Positions 1-7,959 of a stretch of 64,000 nt of DNA are shown in pieces. Numbering within the stretch: the stretch's first letter is position 1; each line of letters starts with the position of its first letter. Under the pieces are notes generated by a model. The model was not told the origin of the DNA, ran no database searches, and worked only from the letters and a program-made list of their open reading frames with translations. The position numbers and the translations under genes are program-made. The stretch covers positions 930,001 through 994,000 of the forward strand of contig OW818647.1 in assembly GCA_942492855.1 (NCBI GenBank), written 5' to 3'. This DNA is from G963677485 sp942492855 (GTDB taxonomy: Bacteria; Armatimonadota; HRBIN16).

Positions 1-1
1 A

Positions 2-682
2 GAACCGATCCTGTCCAGCCAGCCTGGTCTTCAGGAGTTTGCGCAAGTACTGTTGTTTCACAAATACAACATCCCCTTCTGGTTCATTCAAGCGCTGATA
101 GTATTCGTTGTTCTCTCACCCTTGGTATATGTTTTGTTGAGACACAGAGTAGTCGCCATTGGGGTATTGGTGGTCACAGCCATCGCTACTCTTGCGGAAG
201 TTCCGCTGCTTATCGTCACCTGTGACACTTGGTTCTACCTGTTTGTCGGCAGTTTCGCGGCTATACACCCGCAGGTGTTGCGTAGACCTCTCCATGCCAT
301 AGAAGGCTCCAAACTTGCGTGGGTCTTTATCGTGACATGGCTTTTAGCTTCTTCATTGCTTGTTTATTCCAACAACGTCTATACGCAGAATGCGGCCGTC
401 CTGACCGGCATGGCGGCCATCTGGTTCGGCTATCCGCACTACAAGAACCTGCTGCCAATGTCCTTCTGGGGACGACACACTTTCCTTATCTATGCTATTC
501 ACCCCACCTTGCTGGGAGGGATCAAGATGATCCTGGCATTCGTCGCAGGAAAGTCATCGATGATGGCACTGGTGAGCTATCTGCTGGCCCCGGCTATGAC
601 GGTGGGACTTATCATATGGTTCTGTAACCATTGTGAGCTGCGTCTACCCAGGGTATACCGCTTTATCTCAGGCGGTAGGTAG
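2..682 (+). CDS. Acyltransferase-3 family membrane protein, C-terminal part (5' end outside window)
   Basis: The reading frame is open from the first full codon of the window to a TAG at 680-682, so the gene is truncated by the window edge; the TTG at 53 has no Shine-Dalgarno sequence and is not needed as a start. The visible ~226 residues are almost entirely hydrophobic and form about six membrane segments. They end with WGRHTFLIYAIHPTLLGG, which resembles the last helices of the acyltransferase-3 family (membrane enzymes that O-acylate sugars, peptidoglycan or lipids). The catalytic N-terminal His region is not in view, so the substrate cannot be guessed. The gene is followed by a P-family repeat. 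Family call moderately secure from the hydrophobic pattern and the C-terminal motif. Confidence 0.62.
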   Translation, partial: EPILSSQPGLQEFAQVLLFHKYNIPFWFIQALIVFVVLSPLVYVLLRHRVVAIGVLVVTAIATLAEVPLLIVTCDTWFYLFVGSFAAIHPQVLRRPLHAIEGSKLAWVFIVTWLLASSLLVYSNNVYTQNAAVLTGMAAIWFGYPHYKNLLPMSFWGRHTFLIYAIHPTLLGGIKMILAFVAGKSSMMALVSYLLAPAMTVGLIIWFCNHCELRLPRVYRFISGGR

Positions 683-792
683 TCGCTCTCAAATATCCTT
701 GCACTCGATGCAGATGTGTATAGCGAAAACAAGGCAGGTATTCGGGCCGATGACGGCGTATCTACCCACGCGTGCACACTGTCTTAAGTATC

Positions 793-1153
793 TACTCAGC
801 CATAGGCAATGATCGTGCATCAGTCCACGATCGCTAATGCTGCTGTAGCTTCCGGCACCCACGAAGTGGGTAAGATTCTTATAGCCACGGGTAAGCGCCA
901 GCGCAACCCGTGGAAGGCAACCGGAAACCGTCTACCCCAAAGTGGGTCGTCTTCGGTGACTTGATAAAACGGCTACCGCGAATAGGTGCGACCCACTTCG
1001 GGGTAGGGATGATGCGCCGCTGTCCAGGGGTATCGCTTCGCTCACCCCTGGCTATAAGCACTGCTACCCACTTCGTGGGTGCCCGTAGGGATGCTTGAAG
1101 GCAATGCACCTATGCTGAACAGAAACTTGTCAGTATAATCTGATGGCTGAGTA
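793..1153. repeat. P-family palindromic element, full copy A (361 bp, 11-bp terminal inverted repeats)
   Basis: Begins TACTCAGCCAT (793-803) and ends ATGGCTGAGTA (1143-1153), a perfect 11-bp terminal inverted repeat. The left arm holds hairpins CACCCACGAAGTGGGT, CCACGGGT...ACCCGTGG and CTACCCC(A)AAGTGGGTCG. The right arm mirrors them with CGACCCACTTCGGGGTAG, CCAGGGGT...ACCCCTGG and TACCCACTTCGTGGGTGCC. No coding capacity. It fills most of the 683-1193 spacer, and its right end lies 40 bp upstream of the start of the next gene. Confidence 0.9.
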
Positions 1154-1193
1154 ATTACAAACTTGCTTGATCTGGCCACTTAGGAGGCTTCGT

Positions 1194-2078
1194 ATGAAAT
1201 CACCTGTAATACGTGTATGTGCCATCGTGCTCTGGACACTCATGGTCGTGCTATCAACCCACATTTCATCGGCAGCACCAGCGAATGATACCACGGGATG
1301 GTCGAAGCAAGTGTACAGCTCTGTCGTTCAGGTCAAGGCGACGAAACCAACTCTGAAGCTGTCACTGCAAGCGGCCAAGAAGCAGGCTGTATCCAACATA
1401 CTAGCGGCCTTCGGTAAAGCCCCAATTGACAGTTTCGTAAGTGGCCAGGACTTACTAAAACACACAAAACTACGCACACTGCTGGAAAAAACAGTTGTTG
1501 ATAGTGGGCTTTTTAAAAGCGTGACGCTGAAGGTGGCTGGCACGCCTTACGTCAAGGTGAGTGTGGTGATACCCGCCAAGAAACTACTGCTGCCTGCCCT
1601 GAATTTCTACCGCAAACTGGGATCCTCTGAGCATACAAAATCGCTGACCATGAAGATTTCATCTCGCGGTGGTGGTCGAGTGATGGCCGAGAAGTCGGTA
1701 GGTGAAAAGTCGATAGGCGATGAGCCCTCCGTCGGCCCTTATTCGTCCTTGATCGTGGACGCTTCAGGGCTGGGTCTCAAGCGTGCTATGAGCCCCAAAA
1801 TCCGTCGAGAGGATAAGTCCGAGGTCTGGGGAACCGTAGAGGTCGACCCCGACTTCGTGCTTGAAACGGGCATCGTCTCCTACACAGCATCAATGGCCGG
1901 CGCGGTGCGCGATCCCCGAGCGGGTGATAATCCGCTGGTGATCGAGGCGATTGGCATTTCTGGCGGCAAGTTTATGTGCGACCCAGTGATCAGTGATGAC
2001 GACGCTAAAACCGTGCTGGACGAAGAGAAGATCACGCACTACTTGGAGAAGTTCAACGTCATATTCATCGCAAACTGA
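1194..2078 (+). CDS. Exported protein, LPP20/FlgT_N-like
   Basis: Starts at ATG 1194, preceded by AGGAGG at 1182-1187; a TTG nine codons upstream lacks such a site. The 294-residue protein opens with a Sec signal peptide (hydrophobic core RVCAIVLWTLMVVLS, cleavage near SSAAPA). The mature part has a basic alpha/beta region and then PYSSLIVDASGLGLKRAMSP...VWGTVEVD...GAVRDPRAGDNPLVIEA. That order of motifs is familiar from secreted proteins annotated as LPP20-family or FlgT N-terminal-like, where the phrase is roughly LIVDARGLGLKPAMSP. Function is unknown; envelope or cell-surface assembly is only a family guess. No cysteine lipobox is present. It stands just upstream of a YhhN-family membrane gene with a 46-nt gap, so the two may be cotranscribed. 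Confidence 0.6.
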   Translation: MKSPVIRVCAIVLWTLMVVLSTHISSAAPANDTTGWSKQVYSSVVQVKATKPTLKLSLQAAKKQAVSNILAAFGKAPIDSFVSGQDLLKHTKLRTLLEKTVVDSGLFKSVTLKVAGTPYVKVSVVIPAKKLLLPALNFYRKLGSSEHTKSLTMKISSRGGGRVMAEKSVGEKSIGDEPSVGPYSSLIVDASGLGLKRAMSPKIRREDKSEVWGTVEVDPDFVLETGIVSYTASMAGAVRDPRAGDNPLVIEAIGISGGKFMCDPVISDDDAKTVLDEEKITHYLEKFNVIFIAN

Positions 2079-2124
2079 CAATGGTTAGTGGCCAGTGGTG
2101 TCAAGTAACGTGTGGGGCAGGATC

Positions 2125-2778
2125 ATGAAGAATAAGCCAACGAATGTAATGCTGATAGTATCGTGCCTCTACTTTTTGCTGTCGGCACTCTACCTATACT
2201 GGCCAAGCTGGATAAACACCTCGCTGCGGCCATATGAGAAGGCACTGCCCATTCTGTTGTTAGCTGGGTTCCTAGGCTGGAGCGGTCGAGGCAAGGCAAG
2301 GCTTCCCGTCACGGCCCTCGTGCTATCGGCAGCCGGTGATATCACAGGTGACAGTGGGGCCGCAGGCTTTATACCGAGCATCGCCTTTTTTGGCTTAGCG
2401 CAGGTCCTCTACGCGGTGTACTTTGCTCAAACCATGCGGTTTCGGGTCTCCCGCCTGGTTTTGGCGCTTCTCTATCTGGCGGGCATCAGCATACTGGTGT
2501 TCAACTTGTCAGGTTCACCAATACTGGCAGACCCCATCCTGCGCATCATGGTCATGGCGTACACGGCGGTGATCAGTGCCATGGCGATCACGGCTCTATT
2601 CCGTGACAAGTGTAGCTTGCTTCTGCCCCTCGGCGCCATCATCTTCACACTATCGGATTCGATGATCGCCTGGGATCGCTTCATCAGCCCATTCCCCAAT
2701 GCAGGAATCTGGGTGATGGTCACCTATGCCCTCGCTCAGTATCTCATAACCGTGGGGATCGAAACTACTCAGCCATAA
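2125..2778 (+). CDS. YhhN/TMEM86 family membrane protein (lysoplasmalogenase-like)
   Basis: Starts at ATG 2125 after GGGGCAGG; the longer frame from 2095 has no ribosome site. The 217-residue protein has about eight hydrophobic helices and the family layout: an early YEKALPILLLAG segment, an AAGDITGD turn with paired acidic residues, GFIPSIAFFGLAQVLYAVYF, and LSDSMIAWDRF near the end. Characterised YhhN relatives are membrane lysoplasmalogenases that hydrolyse the vinyl-ether bond of lysoplasmalogens; plasmalogens occur in many anaerobes, which fits this window. The last codons are unusual: the stop codon TAA (2776-2778) is formed by the left end of the next P-family repeat, so the C-terminal TTQP was probably created by that repeat. 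Confidence 0.82.
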   Translation: MKNKPTNVMLIVSCLYFLLSALYLYWPSWINTSLRPYEKALPILLLAGFLGWSGRGKARLPVTALVLSAAGDITGDSGAAGFIPSIAFFGLAQVLYAVYFAQTMRFRVSRLVLALLYLAGISILVFNLSGSPILADPILRIMVMAYTAVISAMAITALFRDKCSLLLPLGAIIFTLSDSMIAWDRFISPFPNAGIWVMVTYALAQYLITVGIETTQP

Positions 2779-3126
2779 GCTATGATCGTGCATCAGTCCA
2801 CGATCGCTAATGCTGCTGTAGCTTCCGGCACCCACGAAGTGGGTAAGATTCTTATAGCCACGGGTAAGCGCCAGCGCAACCCGTGGAGGACATGCGATAT
2901 TCATCTACCCCGAAGTGGGTCGGCATGGTTTACACGTATATTGAGTTCCTGCGATGCGGTTCGACCCCCTTCGGGGGTAAACGCTGTGGCCTATTACCAG
3001 GGGTATCGCTTCGCTCACCCCTGGCTATAAGAACTGCTACCCACTACGTGGGTGCCCGTAGGCATGCTTGAAAGCGATGCGCTTACGCAGAACAGGTACT
3101 TGGCAATATGAACTCATGGCTGAGCA
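2766..3126. repeat. P-family palindromic element, full copy B (361 bp)
   Basis: Begins TACTCAGCCAT at 2766 inside the end of the YhhN-family gene and ends ATGGCTGAGCA at 3116-3126. It has exactly the same length as copy A. The outer ~100 bp on each side are nearly identical to copy A, while the centre differs and pairs internally as CGACCCCCTTCGGGGGTAAA. It occupies the convergent spacer before the sulfatase gene; the remaining 67 bp up to the sulfatase stop show nothing recognisable. Confidence 0.9.
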
Positions 3127-3193
3127 TTACCATGGGGATAGACTCATCTCCAGAATCGGCTCCGTATAACACAAAGTCGCCGGCGTGATGCCA

Positions 3194-4474
3194 TCACTCA
3201 GGGCCAGGGAATGCCTCTCCGTAGTCTTTCGTGCTCGCTTGCCAGTCATGCAGGCGCCTGCGCATCGTGTCAAGCACTGCTCGCTGTTTCGGCTCTCGTG
3301 CCAGATTATTCACTTCCCATGGGTCGTTCCGAAGGTCATACAGCTCTTCCACCGGCCGGGTGTCAGCCATCCAGGCAAGCTGCTGCTTGTTAAGCCTGCC
3401 CTCGGCCTTCAGCCGTTTCAACTCGCCCAGTACCGGGTATGAGGAGATGATATACTGGTTGTCCTGCGTATACGGCCGATCCGGGCAGTAGTTCCGGATG
3501 TATTTATATCGGTGGTCTACCACCGCACGGATGCGGTCCAGCGTCTCATCGCACCGATCACGAGCCGCCACGCAGTAGTCACGTCCCCGGCTGCCAGGAA
3601 GAAGAAGCGGTCGACCTTCCATGTAAGCAGGCGGTATCAATCCCGCCAGTGCCAGCACACTGGCGGACACATCGATGGATGAGATCAGCCTTTTGTCAGC
3701 CTGCCCACCGCGCCAAAGACTGGGGCAGTTCACAATCAACGGCACACTGATTCCGCTTTCGTATAGCCACTGTTTACCGCGGGTATTGCATGAGCCGTTG
3801 TCACCTTGAAAGATCAAGATGGTGTTTTCCAGCACACCATCAGCCTCCAGCCGCTTCATCAAGGTGCCAAACTCAATGTCCAGCAGGTTGCACATATCGA
3901 AGTAGCAGGCGTAATCATCTCTCGCCACCGGAGTGTCGGGGTAATAAGGTGGCAGCTTCAGTCGCGAGGGGTCGACACGGTAGTTAAGCCGTTTGCGCTC
4001 CTCAGGCCATAATCCCCGGTGTACCTGCCAGAAATTGATCTGCTGGAAGAACGGTTGGCCAGTCTTCCGCTGACTATAGTGTGTGCCGTCCCACACCTCG
4101 TTGCGGTTAGCAAAGTTGAAGTCGCTCTTTCCTGGCTCCTCAACCGGATGGTTGGCGTTGCCGTTGGCACAGAAGTAGCCAGCCTCCCTGAGATAGCTAG
4201 TGATGGGCTTAACCGGCACCGGCAAACGCCAACCATCGGTAGCATGACTCCGGTGGTTCTGACAGTTGATGGAGGTTTGATACATACCGGTGATCATAGC
4301 GGAACGCGATGGTGAACAGACAGGCGCGGTGCAATACGCGTGATCGAACCTCACCCCCTGGCTTGCAAACCGATCGATATTCGGAGTGCGTAGCTGCGGT
4401 GTTCCGTAGCAGCCCAGATGCTTACCGTGGTCTTCAGTTAACATCCAGATGATGTTTGGTTTGTTTACGGCCAT
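3194..4474 (-). CDS. Type I sulfatase (formylglycine-dependent, Cys type)
   Basis: This 426-residue protein has the alkaline-phosphatase-like sulfatase fold. The N-terminal metal-site strand is PNIIWMLTEDHG. The signature C53-S-P-S-R57 (C-x-P-S-R) holds the cysteine converted to formylglycine, and GDNG further on supplies metal ligands. It hydrolyses sulfate esters, probably on sulfated carbohydrates. There is no signal peptide, so it would act in the cytoplasm unless exported in an unusual way. The start is ATG 4474 with a GAGGTAGGA site upstream. It lies 62 nt downstream of a PAS kinase gene on the same strand, so the kinase and sulfatase may share a transcript. No functional maturase is evident in the window: the FGE-like protein at 59515 lacks the expected cysteine pair. 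Confidence 0.93.
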   Translation of the reverse strand: MAVNKPNIIWMLTEDHGKHLGCYGTPQLRTPNIDRFASQGVRFDHAYCTAPVCSPSRSAMITGMYQTSINCQNHRSHATDGWRLPVPVKPITSYLREAGYFCANGNANHPVEEPGKSDFNFANRNEVWDGTHYSQRKTGQPFFQQINFWQVHRGLWPEERKRLNYRVDPSRLKLPPYYPDTPVARDDYACYFDMCNLLDIEFGTLMKRLEADGVLENTILIFQGDNGSCNTRGKQWLYESGISVPLIVNCPSLWRGGQADKRLISSIDVSASVLALAGLIPPAYMEGRPLLLPGSRGRDYCVAARDRCDETLDRIRAVVDHRYKYIRNYCPDRPYTQDNQYIISSYPVLGELKRLKAEGRLNKQQLAWMADTRPVEELYDLRNDPWEVNNLAREPKQRAVLDTMRRRLHDWQASTKDYGEAFPGPE

Positions 4475-4536
4475 ATCATTGTCCTACCTCTGGCTTCATG
4501 ATAGTGCTGCGCACCATGTTTTTTGAGTATCGGGCG

Positions 4537-7500
4537 CTATTGCCCCCAGATGCCCTCGATTTTACCCACTTTGGGCAGAGCAAACCATATGGTGGTTCCC
4601 TCTTCAACCTCACTGTCGATACCCACCCGTCCACCGTGGGCGTGGATCACGCGGCGCACCAGAGCCAGGCCTACACCTGTGCGGTCCAACTGGTTACTCA
4701 CCTGCGCACGCCGGAACCCTTGGAACACTTGCTTGTGATATTTGGGGTCTATTCCCGGGCCGTTATCAATCACTTTCACAATAAAATCAACATCCGTCTC
4801 ACTGCCCTCAACCCTGATCTTGCCTTCGGACTTATCCATGAAGGTGATACTGTTGATCAGTATATTGGTTAAGGCATTCACTATCTGTGTTCTCTTGATC
4901 GGGATCACGGCCCATTGGCCGCTAACTTGCAGATCGATCCCATCCGGACGGCTGATGGTTGATAGCACCTCATGAACCAGCTCTTCCATGTTCACCATGG
5001 TCAACTCTTCAAATGATGTATGCACCTTCGCCAACTGCTGATAGGCATCCAGGATTTTATAAAGCCTCTGCGACCTTTCCCGCAGGGATTCGAGCATACC
5101 TTGGGATTCCTCTGACAGGATATCCTTGTTGTCGGCGTAGACCATTTGAACCAATGAACCTATCGCCCGCACCGGCCCTTTAAGTTCATGGGAGGTGATA
5201 TGCACAAAGTCCATTAGGTCTTCGTTCAGTGCCGTCAACTGGCTGAGGAGCTGGGTATTATGCCGTTGCGACTGTGCCCGCTCGGTCACATCACGCGCCA
5301 CACCTCTGTAGCCCGTGAAAATACCGTCTGACCCGAATACCGGAACGCCGGTCAGTTCAATGATGCGTTCACTGCCATCTTTATGCCTAAGGCTGTTCAG
5401 AATCTGGCGTATGGGGCTGGGCGTTTTGGTCATCGCATCGATGATCGGACGCATCCTCTCCATTTCGTCCGGCAGCATCAGGTCGAGGATGGATTTACCG
5501 ATCAGCTCTGTCGGCTGGTATCCCATCACATGGTCGACACGGTCGCTGATATACACAAAGTCCATACGCCTATCGGCTTCCCATACCCAGTCAGACAGGC
5601 TGTTGATGATCTGCAACAGCCGTTGTTCGCTGACTGAAAGCTCTTTTTCCATCTGCTTGATGCTGGTAATGTCGGTCATCAAACCTACGATACCAATCAG
5701 TAGCCCTGCATCATTGTAGAACGCGGCTTTATGTACCACCATATCGCGGAACTCACCGTCGGTTCGCCTAAGCCTTGCTTGAAGCTCCATAGATTCGATA
5801 CGGCTCTCAAACGAGTCTTCGCCGCTGAGGAGCTGTGATGACAACTCCAGTCCCCAGATATCGCCTACACTGCGCCCGATAATATCAATCTCTCTTAAGC
5901 CGACAAACTCTTCAAACGCTCTATTGGCACTGAGGTAATAGCCAGAGCTGTCACGGGTAAACACAGGGTTGGGTATGGCGTCCATCACTGCCCGCAGGTG
6001 GCGGTAGTTCTCTCTACGGCTCTTCAGGGTAGCTTCCAGTTCCGCATTCACTCTGGTCAGAGTCTCCCGTGTCTCAAGCATCTCGGTTAAGTCCAGGGTT
6101 AGCCCGATAATTCCTGTCACCCGGTTTAGCTCGTCAAACATGGGCACCCTGGTCGCCATGAAGTGTCGCGGCCTGGGGTCATTGGGCAGAAGCTGTCCAT
6201 AATACTGCGAGGTGCAGGCCTTACCGGTTTGTATCACCTTTAAGTCATCGGCTTCAGCCTCTTCGCCCATCTTTCTAGCGATGAGCTCAGACTCCCGTTT
6301 CCCGATGATCTGTTCTCTCGAGCGGGCAAACAACAGGCAAAGATTGTTGTTGACTATCACATACCGTCCCTGCGTGTCCTTCATAAATGCCAGCGCCGGA
6401 AGGTTATTTACAAGCTCCTCAAGCTGCTGTTGCCGGTGTTGGCCCACCATGGTCGCCTGATTGATCTGTTGCTCCTTAAACTCTATGGTATACACCCCAG
6501 CCAGCAGAAACACCAGCAATCCATTAATGCTAAACAGCAGCCAAAGGTTACGCAACTGCCCTTGCTGCACAGCACTACGCCATGTATCCGAAGCCACATC
6601 AATGCAGAGCATGGCAACCACCTTATAGTTGTCATCCAGAGTAATGGGAGCAGCGGCTGTTACCCATGTCCCCCACTTGTCCTTATATGGTCCCACAGTG
6701 GTATGAGCACCATTCGAGTATGCCCTGACAATTTGCGCAGGAACATCGTCATACTCTGTGCCCGGCTCCAGGAAGTCAATTGACCTCTGAGGCGCACTGT
6801 CCGCCAAAAACCGCATCTTTCCATCAACAGACCGCAGGAGGTAGCTATATCGTGTATTAGGAGTGCGTGCTTGAATCCGCTCCACTATGGCATGATGCAT
6901 TTGCCAGGCGGGGTTATTCACTTCGCTCGGTTCAGGTTTCAACGCGGAAACGGCCCTCGCATCTATGGCCAAAGCGGTCATCGATACCTTCGCAAGCAAT
7001 GCTTGCCGGTAATCCACATCAGCACTCTGGCCAGACCGTTGTATGACATACGGCCCCAGGACAACCACAAGCGCAACCAGCGTAATTAAAAACAGCGCAA
7101 AACGGGGATACCTAACAGAAATGCCCGTTACACTGGGGATCAACACCGCCCTGATGGTGTAGGACAGGCTGGTGGCCATCAAGAGGCATCCTGCCACCTG
7201 TGCGACCAATCCCACGGTGGCCAGATGCGACAGAAACGGAGCCAGTTTTATCCCGTGCTGAGGCTGATATCCCAGGTAGTAACCAACCCCGGTGATGATG
7301 AATGGAATGCACACATACAGACGTGTACGCTTATTTCCCAGGTTCTGTTCTTTCAAGCTGACATACAGGGACTGCGCGACCCACACATATGCGATAAAGG
7401 CCAACGCATTGGACAAACTCAACCTGGCTACAGCAAGTACCGCAAGACTCGCGGCATACCAGCCAATTGCCCTTACATTAACACGTCTTTTGTGTACAAT

Positions 7501-7773
7501 CTCAAGGCACTGCATCCCCAGCAGCCCTAACATCACTACGCTGATGGTCAAAGCCAGGCTGCTCAGTGTTCTGTATGTTGAAGGCATCCCTGAGTTCAGG
7601 TAGCACGCGAGCGAGTAAACGACTTCAGACACAGCATATACGCCAAGGGTGACCCATGGAATGGCATTCAGCCGCGACCGTATACCTGCAAAGGCAATAG
7701 CAATAATGCCTGTATACAAAAAAGCACAGATGAGATGACTGGCTTCATATGTTGATAGGTAAAAAGTGTCCAT
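4537..7773 (-). CDS. Orphan membrane histidine kinase with three PAS domains (paralogue A)
   Basis: 1078 residues. Residues ~1-245 form a polytopic membrane domain of about seven helices. Residues ~250-400 are an extracytoplasmic Cache-like region with a GPYKDKWGTWVTAAAPI strand, closed by a helix near 405-425. Three PAS domains follow, ending in ..GLTLDLTEM, ..GLMTDITSIK and ..GVARDVTERA, each introduced by a coiled linker. The HisKA domain carries VHITSHELKGP (His near 861), and the ATPase domain has NILINSITF (N box), VIDNGPGID (G1) and GVGLALVRR (G2). It would autophosphorylate on sensing an external ligand. There is no receiver domain and no response regulator nearby. It is a tandem paralogue of the gene at 7960 with the same domain order, and is followed by the sulfatase. 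Confidence 0.92.
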   Translation of the reverse strand: MDTFYLSTYEASHLICAFLYTGIIAIAFAGIRSRLNAIPWVTLGVYAVSEVVYSLACYLNSGMPSTYRTLSSLALTISVVMLGLLGMQCLEIVHKRRVNVRAIGWYAASLAVLAVARLSLSNALAFIAYVWVAQSLYVSLKEQNLGNKRTRLYVCIPFIITGVGYYLGYQPQHGIKLAPFLSHLATVGLVAQVAGCLLMATSLSYTIRAVLIPSVTGISVRYPRFALFLITLVALVVVLGPYVIQRSGQSADVDYRQALLAKVSMTALAIDARAVSALKPEPSEVNNPAWQMHHAIVERIQARTPNTRYSYLLRSVDGKMRFLADSAPQRSIDFLEPGTEYDDVPAQIVRAYSNGAHTTVGPYKDKWGTWVTAAAPITLDDNYKVVAMLCIDVASDTWRSAVQQGQLRNLWLLFSINGLLVFLLAGVYTIEFKEQQINQATMVGQHRQQQLEELVNNLPALAFMKDTQGRYVIVNNNLCLLFARSREQIIGKRESELIARKMGEEAEADDLKVIQTGKACTSQYYGQLLPNDPRPRHFMATRVPMFDELNRVTGIIGLTLDLTEMLETRETLTRVNAELEATLKSRRENYRHLRAVMDAIPNPVFTRDSSGYYLSANRAFEEFVGLREIDIIGRSVGDIWGLELSSQLLSGEDSFESRIESMELQARLRRTDGEFRDMVVHKAAFYNDAGLLIGIVGLMTDITSIKQMEKELSVSEQRLLQIINSLSDWVWEADRRMDFVYISDRVDHVMGYQPTELIGKSILDLMLPDEMERMRPIIDAMTKTPSPIRQILNSLRHKDGSERIIELTGVPVFGSDGIFTGYRGVARDVTERAQSQRHNTQLLSQLTALNEDLMDFVHITSHELKGPVRAIGSLVQMVYADNKDILSEESQGMLESLRERSQRLYKILDAYQQLAKVHTSFEELTMVNMEELVHEVLSTISRPDGIDLQVSGQWAVIPIKRTQIVNALTNILINSITFMDKSEGKIRVEGSETDVDFIVKVIDNGPGIDPKYHKQVFQGFRRAQVSNQLDRTGVGLALVRRVIHAHGGRVGIDSEVEEGTTIWFALPKVGKIEGIWGQ

Positions 7774-7959
7774 AGTGTTTCCGGCTCTTCTGAACCAGCG
7801 GTTGGTTAACCTCTCAAAAAATAACCCTACTCGAGATCATTGTTGCATTTTACGCTCAATATCCGGTCATTACCACAATCAGCGTGCTGATGAGCCGGTG
7901 ACTCATTACAGATGGCACACGTACCCATGCCATCTCATTGCGTTCCAAACCCTCCCAGT

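Noticed and set aside
879..1109. Open frames on both strands within P-family element A
   Set aside because: Result of the palindromic build; the frames are not kept in other copies.
793..1153. Transposase or integrase gene responsible for the repeats
   Set aside because: No DDE, HUH/RAYT, tyrosine or serine recombinase motif was found in any long frame of the window.
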